Positions 26,345 to 34,383 of a DNA stretch of 43,370 nucleotides are shown here, one piece after another. The notes beneath the pieces are model-generated. The model was not told the DNA's origin. It did not search any database and worked only from the letters and a program-made list of their open reading frames with translations. Numbering within the stretch: position 1 is the first letter of the stretch; the number at the start of each line of letters is the position of its first letter. Position numbers and translations under genes: made by a program. The stretch comes from Candidatus Kuenenia stuttgartensis. Its GTDB lineage: Bacteria > Planctomycetota > Planctomycetia > Pirellulales > UBA1268. The stretch is from assembly GCA_945865325.1 (NCBI GenBank), contig CAMBFA010000009.1, forward strand, positions 1-43,370, written 5' to 3'.

Positions 26345-26509
26345 CTACTTCTTCTTTTCGACGTGGACCGTGTGCCTGCGAAGCCGCGGCGAATACTTCT
26401 TCAGCTTCAACTTCTCCCCCCCCGACTTCCGCCGCAGGGTGTAGTTTTGGTCACCGGTCTCTTGGCAGACGAGGTGAATAATTTCGAGTCGCTTCTTTCC
26501 CTTGGCCAT
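26345..26509 (-). CDS. rpmG: 50S ribosomal protein bL33, cysteine-poor form
   Basis: A 54-residue basic protein: MAKGKKRLEIIHLVCQETGD, then NYTLRRK, then KKYSPRLRRHTVHVEKK. This matches bL33 along its length. The zinc-binding form has two CxxC pairs (typically CTECG and CPxC). Here only one cysteine survives: CQETG keeps the first, while YSPRL replaces the second pair, so zinc binding is not expected. ATG at 26509 has AGGA nine bases upstream. It is a single gene, convergent with the glycosyltransferase operon and divergent from the squalene-cyclase-repeat gene. The usual partners secE and nusG are absent. Confidence 0.95.
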   Translation of the reverse strand: MAKGKKRLEIIHLVCQETGDQNYTLRRKSGGEKLKLKKYSPRLRRHTVHVEKKK

Positions 26510-26770
26510 GACTGCTTTCCTGAACGGCTTGCCTGAACGGTTGAACCAACACTTGACCCGGACTGTCGACCGGCCCCGGCGAATCGGAAGGTTACCCCGG
26601 ACCGATTCACCGGCAGCGAGCGGGGGGTCGAAACCCCGCGGCAGCGATCCCGGCAGCCCCCTTGGGGACGACTGGAACAGGGGGCCGGAAAACGCTGTAG
26701 CGTAGCCGTGCTGGCATCCTCCCGCCAGCCGAACCATCCAAACCCGCCCAACAGGCCTTCACCGCCCCTT
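26510..26770. other. Divergent intergenic region with two hairpins
   Basis: Together with the next two intervals, this is a 359-bp gap between rpmG and the squalene-cyclase-repeat gene. I see no ORF worth calling. Two inverted repeats stand out: GAATCGG/CCGATTC (26581-26608, 14-base loop) and GCGGGG/CCCCGC (26620-26639, 8-base loop). I tested the second as a tRNA T-arm; the loop is GGTCGAAA, not TTCRANY, and no matching arms were found. Regulatory or leader roles are possible but unproven. Confidence 0.4.
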
Positions 26771-26798
26771 TTGCAGCCTCCGCACCACCCACTATGAT
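26771..26798 (+). promoter_or_regulatory. Candidate promoter for the first squalene-cyclase-repeat gene
   Basis: TATGAT (26793-26798) matches five of six positions of the -10 consensus. TTGCAG (26771-26776) lies 16 bases upstream as a weak -35 (three of six). The transcript would have a leader of about 65 bases before the ATG at 26869. Confidence 0.4.
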
Positions 26799-26868
26799 AA
26801 GAAGGTGGGGCGGGGCGGGGGCGGAGCGTCCCCAACAAAACTGGCTCGATCGACACCGGGTGAACTCC

Positions 26869-28398
26869 ATGGCGACCGACGCGGCTCCGGACGATTCGAC
26901 GTTCACGGTCGCACCGGCCGCTCAGTCGGCTGCCGCCCTGCTCGGCGGGCTGCTGAAGAACGCCCCGGCATGGGCCGTCAGTCTTCTCGTCCATGTCATT
27001 GTGCTCCTCTCGATGGCGCTGGTCGTCACGCAGCCTCCGCTGCAGGAGAAGGCCCGGGTCATCGTGTCGGGGGCGCCGGAAACCCTCGACGCCTTTGAGG
27101 ACTTCGACGCCTCGCTCCCTGACGACATGCCGGTCGTCGAACCGACCACCGACGAGGTGGTGATGACCGATGTCGTGCCGGTCGACAACGTCCAGGTGGT
27201 GAGCACTGCCGACGATGTCGATGCCGCGCCGATCGCGGTCGAGCTCTCCGACTTCGGCACCGAGACCGCCACCCCGGCCGACATGCTCGCCACCGTCGGC
27301 GCGATCGGCGGCACCGCCGGTGGACTCGGTGGCCGGGCCAGCGCGGCGATGCGCAACCAACTCGTGGCGACCGGCGGCGGCAGCTCACAGAGCGAGGCGG
27401 CCGTCGAAGCCGGGTTGAAGTGGTTCATCCAGCACCAGCTGCCCGACGGGGGCTGGAGCTTCAATCTCAAGGAATGCCCCAGCTGCAAGGGGCAGTGCAG
27501 CGAGGGGCGCAAAGAGGGCCCGGCGGAGGATCGGTGCGGGGCTACGGCGCTGGCCCTCCTCCCCTTCCTCGGCCGCGGCTACACGCACAAGGAGGGGCCC
27601 TACAAGCGGCAGCTCGAAGCCGGGCTGACGTTCCTCGCCGGGATGACGGTCAAGGGAAATGGCAAGGCCTACGACAAGGGGGGCAACATGTACTCCCAGG
27701 GCCTCGCCGGGATCGTGCTCTCCGAGGGCTACGCGATGTCGCAGGACAAGCGCCTTCAGGCCCCGGCGCAGCTGGCCCTCAACTTCATCATGCAGGCCCA
27801 GGATCCGGTCGGTGGGGGCTGGCGCTACGCCCCCAAGCAGCCCGGCGACACCTCGGCGGTCGGCTGGCAGTTGATGGCGCTCAAGAGCGGCAACATGGCC
27901 TACCTCCAGGTCGACCCGCTGACGGTCAAGAGGGCATCCGCGTTCCTCGACTCCGTTCAATCCGACGATGGCGCCGCCTACGGGTACATCGACGCGAAGA
28001 CCCCCGGCCCCGCCCGGAATGCCGTCGGCCTCCTCTGCCGGATGTATCTCGGCTGGAAGAAGAACCATCCGGCGATGGAGCGCGGCATCGCGAATCTGGC
28101 CAAGGGGGGCCCGTCGAACGACCTCTACCACGACTACTACGCCACCCAGGTGCTCCACCACATGGAGGGGGAAACGTGGGTGTCGTGGAACAACACCATG
28201 CGCGACATGCTCGTGAGCACGCAGGCAAAGAAGGGACACGAGACGGGGAGTTGGTTCGAAGGGGTCAACGGTGGCCACGGAGCCGACGCCGTCGGGCGTC
28301 TCTACTGCACGTCGCTCTCGACGATGATTCTCGAGGTCTACTACCGTCACCTGCCGATCTATGGCCAGCAGAGCGTCGAGGAGGAGTTCAAGGAGTAG
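26869..28398 (+). CDS. Membrane-anchored squalene-cyclase/prenyltransferase-repeat protein, paralog 1
   Basis: A 509-residue protein with a short cytoplasmic head, one membrane segment (35-54), an acidic linker rich in Asp, Val and Pro (60-130), a Gly/Ala stretch, and an alpha-alpha toroid domain (175-500). QW-like repeats are visible: QLPDGGWSF, QDPVGGGWRYAP and QSDDGAAYGY. The catalytic DxDD and DCTAE motifs of squalene-hopene cyclase are absent, so terpene cyclisation is unlikely. Four cysteines (203, 206, 210, 223) cluster in ECPSCKGQC and DRCGA at the first repeat. The C-terminus has KGHETGSWFEGVNGG, then TMILEVYYRHLPIY. ATG at 26869 was chosen because the longer open frame is unlike the family. 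Function unknown; probably an extracytoplasmic binding scaffold. Confidence 0.85.
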   Translation: MATDAAPDDSTFTVAPAAQSAAALLGGLLKNAPAWAVSLLVHVIVLLSMALVVTQPPLQEKARVIVSGAPETLDAFEDFDASLPDDMPVVEPTTDEVVMTDVVPVDNVQVVSTADDVDAAPIAVELSDFGTETATPADMLATVGAIGGTAGGLGGRASAAMRNQLVATGGGSSQSEAAVEAGLKWFIQHQLPDGGWSFNLKECPSCKGQCSEGRKEGPAEDRCGATALALLPFLGRGYTHKEGPYKRQLEAGLTFLAGMTVKGNGKAYDKGGNMYSQGLAGIVLSEGYAMSQDKRLQAPAQLALNFIMQAQDPVGGGWRYAPKQPGDTSAVGWQLMALKSGNMAYLQVDPLTVKRASAFLDSVQSDDGAAYGYIDAKTPGPARNAVGLLCRMYLGWKKNHPAMERGIANLAKGGPSNDLYHDYYATQVLHHMEGETWVSWNNTMRDMLVSTQAKKGHETGSWFEGVNGGHGADAVGRLYCTSLSTMILEVYYRHLPIYGQQSVEEEFKE

Positions 28399-28608
28399 GG
28401 CCTTGCCGATTCCGGCAGCGGCGTCGCCGCTGTGGCGGCCCCGCCCCGCCCCGCACAATCCCCCCTGCTCTCCGGACTGCCCCACCTCTCCCGGTCGGTC
28501 CGGCCCGGGCGACAGGATCGAGCCTGTTCCCTCCGGCGGTCGATACTCTCTTCGGGGATGCCGTAGCCTCTGCTGCGGACCATTCGCCCCCTCCAGCAGG
28601 GCCCGAAC

Positions 28609-30213
28609 GTGTCGCTTGAGTCGTCGCGGAATCCCGAGCCCACCACCACGCCCGACGGCGGCGTCGATGGGTCGCCGGCGCCGACCCTGATCGAGCGGGT
28701 CGTGGCCAGTCCGGTGTCGCGGTCGGCCTATGCCAGTGTCGTGGTCCATGTTCTCCTCGGCATTCTCCTGGCGCTGGCAACGGTGACGGCCCACCGGGAG
28801 CCCCCCTCCCGGCCGCTCGTGCTCGCGCTCGACGACGGCTGGGCGGAGGCCGACGGTCCTGACGACGCCGAGACGATCGAGATCGGCTCCAACGACGACC
28901 GGGCGACCGCCGGTGGCGAGCCGGAGATCGCGCCGGAGGAGATCGCCAGCGCAGGGATCCCCGTCGACGTCCCGGCCCTCGAGCCGATCAACGCCGCGGC
29001 GCCGATGGCCGACGCCCCCGATCCGGCCAACGTCGACGACGGCCCGGCGGCGGCCGACGGCCCACGGGCCGCAACCGTGTCGATCCAACTCCCCATCGGC
29101 AAGGCGGCGGCCGGCGGTGCCGCGCTGCCGGCCGATCGGGCGACGGCCGGGGGGGAGAGCGGCGTCCCCTATGCCTCGCGCCGAGGCGAGTCGCGAGGCC
29201 GGGCGGTGCGCGGGAAGGGGGGGAGCCCGGCGAGCGAGGCGGCCGTCGAACAGGGCCTCGCCTGGCTCGCGCTCCATCAGGCCAACGACGGGTCGTGGCG
29301 CTTCGATCTCGACGGCTGCCGCTGCGAGGGGGCGTGCCGCGATCCCGGCACGCTCTCGAGCACCACGGCGAGCACCGCGATCGCGCTGCTCCCCTTTCTC
29401 GGTGCGGGAAACACCCACCTCGAGGGGCGTCACCAAGAGACCGTCTCGCGCGGCATCTACTACCTCCTCAGCCGGATGCAGTCGACGCCCCGCGGCGGCG
29501 ACCTCTGCGAGGGAACCATGTACGGGCATGGAATCTCCACCCTCGTCCTCGCCGAGGCTCTGGGGATGACCGGCGACGACCTCCTCCGCAAACCGTGCCG
29601 TGACGCCGTCCGTTTCATCGAGACCTCCCAGGATGTCCACGGCGGTGGCTGGCGCTACCTTCCCGGCCAGGCAGGCGACATCACGGTGACGACCTGGCAG
29701 GTCGCCGCCCTGCGGAGCGCCGGGCTGGCCGGCGTCGAGACCTCGTCGCCGACCTTCGAGGGGGCACGCCGGTTCCTCGATTCGGTGGCGACCCAGAAAG
29801 GAGCGGCCTACGGCTACCGGACCCCGGCTGCCGCCCCGTGCACCTCGGCGATCGGCCTTCTGTGCCGCCTTTACACCGGCTGGGGCGGCGACCGGGAGCC
29901 GCTCCAGCGCGGGATCACGGCCCTCGCCCGACCGGGGCCGAAGCCGCACGCGATCTACCAAAACTTTTACCTCGCTCAGGCTCTCATCCAGACCGACCAC
30001 CCGGTCTGGCCGCGGTGGAACAGCCGCAACCGCGACCAGATCGTGGCCCTCCAATCCCGGGTCGGGCACGAGACGGGAAGTTGGTTCTTTGCCGACCGGG
30101 AGACGGCCTCCGGCGGGCGTCTCGCCCACACGGCGCTGGCGGTGCTGACGCTCGAGGTCTACTACCGGCTCCTCCCGATCTACCGGCAGGAAGCGGTGAC
30201 GGACGCGCCGTGA
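28609..30213 (+). CDS. Membrane-anchored squalene-cyclase/prenyltransferase-repeat protein, paralog 2
   Basis: A 534-residue paralog of the preceding gene with the same plan: cytoplasmic head, membrane segment (about 41-60), acidic Ala/Asp-rich linker (70-205), and toroid domain (about 207-525). Corresponding motifs are QANDGSWRFD, QDVHGGGWRYLPGQ and KGAAYGYRTP, and VGHETGSWF with LTLEVYYRLLPIYRQ at the end. Three cysteines (237, 239, 243) in GCRCEGAC replace the CxxCxxxC of paralog 1. The catalytic DxDD motif is again absent. The start is GTG; no in-frame ATG occurs before the membrane segment. A 210-bp gap without a clear terminator separates the two genes; TACTCT at 28544-28549 is a possible weak -10. 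A tandem duplication followed by divergence is the simplest origin. Confidence 0.84.
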   Translation: MSLESSRNPEPTTTPDGGVDGSPAPTLIERVVASPVSRSAYASVVVHVLLGILLALATVTAHREPPSRPLVLALDDGWAEADGPDDAETIEIGSNDDRATAGGEPEIAPEEIASAGIPVDVPALEPINAAAPMADAPDPANVDDGPAAADGPRAATVSIQLPIGKAAAGGAALPADRATAGGESGVPYASRRGESRGRAVRGKGGSPASEAAVEQGLAWLALHQANDGSWRFDLDGCRCEGACRDPGTLSSTTASTAIALLPFLGAGNTHLEGRHQETVSRGIYYLLSRMQSTPRGGDLCEGTMYGHGISTLVLAEALGMTGDDLLRKPCRDAVRFIETSQDVHGGGWRYLPGQAGDITVTTWQVAALRSAGLAGVETSSPTFEGARRFLDSVATQKGAAYGYRTPAAAPCTSAIGLLCRLYTGWGGDREPLQRGITALARPGPKPHAIYQNFYLAQALIQTDHPVWPRWNSRNRDQIVALQSRVGHETGSWFFADRETASGGRLAHTALAVLTLEVYYRLLPIYRQEAVTDAP

Positions 30214-30326
30214 GGTCGTCTCGCGCCGGACGACTACACTGATTGGGAAAAGCTGAGTTGGCGCTTGCCCCCGGCCCAACGGCGGCAGGTGCGGGGCGGA
30301 TACGGTCCGGGACGACGGAGAGTGCG

Positions 30327-30884
30327 ATGCCCCTGGTCACCTATACCGCATTGGCCGTGGTTGTGGCCTTGGTCTGCGCAGCGATCGGTTGGCTGGGGAT
30401 CGCCGGCTGGTTGGCGACGGTGGTGGTCGCTGCCAGCCTCGCCGCGCACGTCGCCGGCAACGCCATCGGGACGCGCCTGCGTGAGGCGACCGACCGCGAC
30501 CTGGCGGCGCGGCGGCGGGAGGCGAAAGGGGAGCCGCCCCCGATGCCTCCCCCGAAGCCGACCTTCCTCGAAACCACGACCTCGCTCGGGCGGCTCGTGC
30601 CGGTGTCGGCGACGATCGGAGCGGCCTGCGGTGCCCTTGCCGGGAGCGTGTCCCTCGCCCTGCTCACCAACGCCTCGCTGGCCGGGGCGCTGCTCGGCGG
30701 GATCTCGTCGGGGGTGATCGGGGCCCTGTTCGGGTTTCTCCTGGCAAGTTTCGTGGAAATCGTCCGAACGAGCCTGCGGGAGGCGATCGCCGCCGAGGAT
30801 CGCACCTCGCTCCGCCCCTCCCCCTCGCTTCCCCCCTGCCCCGCCCCCCTCCGCCCCCGCCAGCGGGCCGACGAAGGGCGCTGA
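30327..30884 (+). CDS. Small hypothetical membrane protein
   Basis: I do not recognise this 185-residue protein. It has two hydrophobic stretches at the N-terminus (about 6-25 and 26-45), then a charged segment (TRLREATDRDLAARRREAK) with a proline run (PPPMPPPKP). Two more hydrophobic stretches (about 90-115 and 118-145) are rich in Gly, Ala and Ser, as in tightly packed helices. The tail is Pro/Arg-rich. ATG at 30327 has GGAG six bases upstream, which decides the start over a longer frame beginning at 30243. TACACT at 30235-30240 may be a -10 element. It follows the second toroid-protein gene on the same strand, but any shared role is speculative. Confidence 0.7.
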   Translation: MPLVTYTALAVVVALVCAAIGWLGIAGWLATVVVAASLAAHVAGNAIGTRLREATDRDLAARRREAKGEPPPMPPPKPTFLETTTSLGRLVPVSATIGAACGALAGSVSLALLTNASLAGALLGGISSGVIGALFGFLLASFVEIVRTSLREAIAAEDRTSLRPSPSLPPCPAPLRPRQRADEGR

Positions 30885-31025
30885 ATCGGCGCTTTGCCGC
30901 TCGATGCCGGAGGGAATCACCCGGATGGCACCGCCCCCGACCGCGTGGTAAAACCCTTGGCTCGCCATGGGCAGCAAGCGCGCCCCGGCCGACCGTTTCC
31001 GTCCAGCTCAAGGAGTTTTTCCCCG

Positions 31026-31124
31026 ATGACCAAACCCCATCGCACCCTTAAAAAGGCCAACCACGGCGCCCGCCCGGCCAACAGCAAGGCCCGCAAGGCG
31101 AAGCGGAAGCACATCCGCACCTAA
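31026..31124 (+). CDS. 32-residue basic protein resembling ribosomal protein bL37
   Basis: A 33-codon gene that encodes 32 residues, 13 of them Lys or Arg and three of them His. It opens MTKPHRTLKKANHGARPANS and ends KARKAKRKHIRT. The core KKANHGxRP resembles the motif of the small mycobacterial/actinobacterial 50S protein bL37. AAGGAG lies ten bases before the ATG, one of the best ribosome-binding sites in the window. This composition and signal make an expressed ribosome-associated protein likely. I call it bL37-like rather than bL37 because I cannot run the profile and it is longer than the mycobacterial protein as I recall it. An RNA-binding peptide with another role is the alternative. 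Possible extended -10 TGGTAAAAC at 30946-30954. Confidence 0.72.
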   Translation: MTKPHRTLKKANHGARPANSKARKAKRKHIRT

Positions 31125-31167
31125 AAGTCCCCCCCTGCCTTCAAGTTTTCCTGGTGGAGCCCGCACC

Positions 31168-31707
31168 GTGCCGCCGCGTGACTACATCATCGACCCGACC
31201 GAGTACGACCTCGGCAATGTTTTGGCCGACATCCACGAGATCCGTCGCTGGAACAAGCAGCGGTTCGAGATGGAGCAACTCACGGCCATCGTCCACGAGG
31301 ATGCCGTCCGGGCGCTGTGTGTCGGGTACAAGGACGTCACCCATGACGAGTTCTGGGTCCGTGGTCACTTCCCTTCGATGCCGGTGATGCCGGGCGTGAT
31401 CATGTGCGAGGCGGCCGCCCAAATCTCCAGCTACGTCACCCAGAAGTTCAACCTCCTCCACCTCGATTCTTACGTGATGGGCTTCGGGGGTATGGAGGAC
31501 GTGCGGTTCCGTGAACCGGTCTTCCCCGGGGACCGGCTGGTGATCGCCGTCGAGCGAATCCGCGTTCGCCCGAAGGCGATGATCGTCTGTCGTTTCCAGG
31601 GAATCGTTCGCGAAAGCATCGTCGTCGACGGGATCATCAAGGGCGTACCGCTCCCGGCCAATTCCATTTCGTCAACGGCGGGCAACGGGTCCGCGGTGGG
31701 CGGCTGA
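31168..31707 (+). CDS. FabZ-like 3-hydroxyacyl-ACP dehydratase
   Basis: A hot-dog-fold protein of 179 residues. FWVRGHFPSMPVMPGVIMCEAAAQ contains the FabZ catalytic pair, His67 and Glu81, at the family spacing of 14. VMGFGGMEDVRFREPVFPGDRL matches the second conserved block. It would dehydrate 3-hydroxyacyl-ACP in fatty-acid elongation. It is longer than typical FabZ because of an N-terminal segment (about residues 1-45, with RRWNKQRFEMEQL) and a short Ser/Gly tail. FabA or a specialised dehydratase is therefore possible, but the proline-rich active-site loop favours FabZ. GTG start with GGTGGAG upstream. It is separated by three bases from trmB, so the two are likely co-transcribed with the bL37-like gene. 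Confidence 0.87.
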   Translation: MPPRDYIIDPTEYDLGNVLADIHEIRRWNKQRFEMEQLTAIVHEDAVRALCVGYKDVTHDEFWVRGHFPSMPVMPGVIMCEAAAQISSYVTQKFNLLHLDSYVMGFGGMEDVRFREPVFPGDRLVIAVERIRVRPKAMIVCRFQGIVRESIVVDGIIKGVPLPANSISSTAGNGSAVGG

Positions 31708-31710
31708 ACC

Positions 31711-32448
31711 ATGCCGCGGCGTGCCCCGAAGAAGCCCTCCCCCGAACTCGATCTCTCCACCCACTTCCTCGTCCTCACCGAGGATCCTGTCTTCCGGGAG
31801 GGGACCGACTTCCGGACCACGCCGCTGGATCCCCGCGAGCTCTTTCCAGGCCGGCCCGGCACGCCGGTCGAACTCGAGGTAGGGAGCGGCAAGGGACTGT
31901 TTCTCACCACCGCCGCCACCGTCGCCCCGGACCGATGCTTTCTGGGGGTCGAGATCAGCCACGGCTACGCGAAGATGACCGCCGGCCGACTCGCCCGGCA
32001 GGGCGCTGCCAACGCCCGGATCGTCGCCGGCGATGGCAACATCCTCGTCCGGCAGCTCTTTCCCGACGCCTGTCTCGACGCGATCCACGTTTACTTCCCC
32101 GATCCGTGGTGGAAGGCCCGTCACCGCAAGCGCCGCGTCCTCTCCGACGCCTTTCTTGCCCACGCCGGACGGGTCCTCGTCTCGGGGGGCTTGCTCCACG
32201 TCTGGACCGACGTCGAGGAGTATTTCCGCGAAGCAATGACCGCCGCAGCCGCGACCGGGCTGTTCGCCCCACCAGCCGACGTGCCCCAGCGCCAGGCCGA
32301 ACATGACCTCGACTACCGCACCCACTTCGAGCGCCGTACGCGTCTCGCCGGCGAGCCGGTGTGGCGGGCCGCCCTGGTGCGGAACAGCGCGGCGCCGCAG
32401 GTGACGCGGATGGCGCTACCCCCCGTGCCCCGGGCCGATGACGTGTGA
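31711..32448 (+). CDS. trmB: tRNA (guanine-N7-)-methyltransferase
   Basis: Methylates G46 in the variable loop of tRNA using S-adenosylmethionine. The 245 residues include the SAM-binding VELEVGSGKGLFL near 52-64 and FLGVEISHGYAKM near 77-89. IHVYFPDPWWKARHRKRR is the TrmB signature and holds the catalytic aspartate. GLLHVWTDVEEYF and YRTHFERRTRLAGEPVWR follow at the end. The ATG follows the preceding stop by three bases. The N-terminal 40 residues (PRRAPKKPSPELDL) are a basic extension common in the family. It converges on purF across an 86-bp gap without a convincing terminator. Confidence 0.96.
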   Translation: MPRRAPKKPSPELDLSTHFLVLTEDPVFREGTDFRTTPLDPRELFPGRPGTPVELEVGSGKGLFLTTAATVAPDRCFLGVEISHGYAKMTAGRLARQGAANARIVAGDGNILVRQLFPDACLDAIHVYFPDPWWKARHRKRRVLSDAFLAHAGRVLVSGGLLHVWTDVEEYFREAMTAAAATGLFAPPADVPQRQAEHDLDYRTHFERRTRLAGEPVWRAALVRNSAAPQVTRMALPPVPRADDV

Positions 32449-32534
32449 ACCGAAGCGGTCGATCGTCGGCGAACGGGGCGCAGACATCGTGCCCCGCAGC
32501 CGCCTCGGCCAGGGATGACTTTTCCCACAGACCG

Positions 32535-34109
32535 TCAACGGACCACTGTTTCGTAGGTTCTCGAGGCCCCGCTGCGGGGGTCGTGCCCGAGGGCGATCTG
32601 GTAGAGCCTCTCCCCTGCCGGCGTCGGATAATGGCCCGTCAGACAGGCTTGGCAGAGGGCGTCGGAGGGCATTCCGATCGAACGGGCCACCGATTCGACC
32701 GGGAGGTAGCGGAGGGAGTCGGCCCCGAGCCGGCTGGCCATCTCCACCTGGGCCTCCTCCGTCAGGACACCCTCGCGGAGGAACGGCGGGGCGAAGAGCT
32801 CGCCGATCGTCGACATGTCGATCCCGTAGAAGCACGGCGCCACGATCGGTGGGCAGGCGATGCGGACGTGGATTTCCTTGGCCAGCCCCAGCGACCGCAT
32901 CCTCCCCAGGAGCACCTTCATCGTCGTGCTGCGGACGATCGAATCTTCGACGAGGATCACCCGCTTCCCCTCCAAGACCTCGCGGAGGGGCGTGTACTTC
33001 GATTCCGCCTTCTGCCGGCGGCTCGCGGCTCCGTCGATGAACGTGCGGCCGGTGTAGCGATTGCGGATCAGCCCCTCGACCGACGGGATCGAAAGGCGGT
33101 AGGCCATCGCGTCGGCGGCCGCCTTGCTCGTGTCGGGCACGGGCACCACGACGGTGTCGGCGTCGATCGGCACCGTCTCCAGCCTGGCGAGCTCCTCGCC
33201 GAGGCGCTTGCGGACGAGGTAAACGCTCCGCTCGTCCATCGTGCTGGCGACGTTGGCGAAATAGACCCATTCGAAGAAACAATGGGCCCGCCGCGGGCTC
33301 TCGGCGAAGCGTTCGATCCGCGCGCCCGAGGCATCGACGACCAGCGCCGTGCCCGGATCGAGCGAGCGGATCGATTCGGTGGCGAAGCCGAGATTGAGCA
33401 GGGCGACGCTCTCGCTGGCGGCCGCCACGAGCGGCCCCTCGATCGCGTACTCCATCGGGCGGATGCCGAGGGGATCACGGGCAACGATCATCCTCCCGCA
33501 GGCATCGATCACCGCGATGTTCCAGGCCCCGTCAAACCGCCGGGAGATCGCCGAGAGCAGTTCGACGGGCGTTGGGATGACGTTCCCCGAGAGCTCCCGA
33601 CCGATGGCATGAAGGATCACCTCGGTGTCGTTGTCGCGGGCGAGGTGGTTGTTGCCATCGGCGAGGATTTCAGCCCGCAATTCGGGGTAATTGGCCAGCT
33701 GGCCATTGAATCCGAAGGAGAACCACTTCCGCTTCTGGATGTGGGGGCGCTCCAGTGGCTGGGCGTAGCCGCGATCCTCGGCCCCGCAGGTCGCATAGCG
33801 GACATGGCCGATCGCCGCCGGACCGGTGTGCTGATCCATGAGCCGGTCATAGACGCTCCGGTGGCTCATCCCGAACACCTCGCTCACACTCCCGACATCT
33901 TTGTGGGTGGCGAGAAGCTGATTGCGATCGGGATTCCAGGCCGTCATTCCGGCCGAGAGTTGGCCACGATTCTGGATGTCGAGGAGCATCCGGGGCACAA
34001 GCCGGGCCACGTCGTTGGGACCCTGCACCGGGCACAACGGGCTGGCCGTGCCCCCCGGGAGGTGATAGATAGCCGCCAGGCCGCACTCGTGATGGAGTTC
34101 TCCCACCAT
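32535..34109 (-). CDS. purF: Amidophosphoribosyltransferase
   Basis: First committed step of purine synthesis: PRPP plus glutamine gives phosphoribosylamine. The 524 residues start [16 protein letters not shown]. An eight-residue propeptide precedes the expected nucleophile Cys9, which fixes the start at 34109 (AGG lies four bases upstream). The glutaminase half has [16 protein letters not shown] and [11 protein letters not shown]. The phosphoribosyltransferase half has the PRPP loop [15 protein letters not shown]. Cysteines in [19 protein letters not shown] and the CQAC of [12 protein letters not shown] occupy the four 4Fe-4S ligand positions of the Bacillus-type enzyme, so an oxygen-sensitive cluster is predicted. 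The gene is divergent from proB. Confidence 0.95.
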   Translation of the reverse strand: MVGELHHECGLAAIYHLPGGTASPLCPVQGPNDVARLVPRMLLDIQNRGQLSAGMTAWNPDRNQLLATHKDVGSVSEVFGMSHRSVYDRLMDQHTGPAAIGHVRYATCGAEDRGYAQPLERPHIQKRKWFSFGFNGQLANYPELRAEILADGNNHLARDNDTEVILHAIGRELSGNVIPTPVELLSAISRRFDGAWNIAVIDACGRMIVARDPLGIRPMEYAIEGPLVAAASESVALLNLGFATESIRSLDPGTALVVDASGARIERFAESPRRAHCFFEWVYFANVASTMDERSVYLVRKRLGEELARLETVPIDADTVVVPVPDTSKAAADAMAYRLSIPSVEGLIRNRYTGRTFIDGAASRRQKAESKYTPLREVLEGKRVILVEDSIVRSTTMKVLLGRMRSLGLAKEIHVRIACPPIVAPCFYGIDMSTIGELFAPPFLREGVLTEEAQVEMASRLGADSLRYLPVESVARSIGMPSDALCQACLTGHYPTPAGERLYQIALGHDPRSGASRTYETVVR

Positions 34110-34331
34110 ATCGCCTGCATGCAGGCCCCTGAGAGCTTTCCGAACACGCGTCAGCAAACTTGCCGCCGGACTCAACGGTGGCCCTGTCGAACCGGCCAAG
34201 CCACAACTCTACCGCACCGCACCGGTCGTACTCAATCGTCACCGACAGCGCCCTTGTCAGGGGACAAAAAAACGTCGCTGGGCCGGTCGTGGAAGGGGCT
34301 GGGAAGCCGCTGGGGCCTGTTTTTCTCCCGC

Positions 34332-34340
34332 TGGTAGAAT
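34332..34340 (+). promoter_or_regulatory. Candidate extended -10 promoter for proB
   Basis: TGGTAGAAT is an extended -10 (TGn followed by TAGAAT, five of six). It lies about 44 bp before the proB ATG. No -35 is obvious, which is acceptable for an extended -10. The rest of the 274-bp purF-proB gap shows only a short TTGTC/GACAA stem at 34254-34267. Confidence 0.38.
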
Positions 34341-34383
34341 GCGTTCTCCACCGTGACGGCACCGCCCCCACCACCCGAGCCCC

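Noticed and set aside
26610-26650. Possible tRNA T-arm at GCGGGG-GGTCGAAA-CCCCGC
   Set aside because: The loop lacks the TTCRANY pattern, and no acceptor, D or anticodon arm can be paired around it.
28399-28608. Terminator between the two toroid genes (CAGCGG/CCGCTG at 28416-28432)
   Set aside because: Short stem, no T-tract, and GC-rich surroundings make it indistinguishable from chance.
26869-30213. Annotating the toroid proteins as squalene-hopene cyclases
   Set aside because: QW-like repeats are present but the catalytic DxDD and DCTAE motifs are missing, and there is an N-terminal anchor with an acidic linker.
27385-30279. A 964-codon minus-strand frame across both toroid paralogs
   Set aside because: The + strand proteins have clear domains and paralogy. 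The minus frame is a composition shadow that spans both genes and the gap.
32449-32534. Possible terminator GGGGC/GCCCC between trmB and purF
   Set aside because: Only a 5-bp stem with an 11-base loop and no T-run; too weak to call.
34254-34270. TTGTC/GACAA stem next to a run of A
   Set aside because: In the proB direction the stem is followed by A, not T. In the purF direction it lies upstream of the gene, so it is not a terminator.
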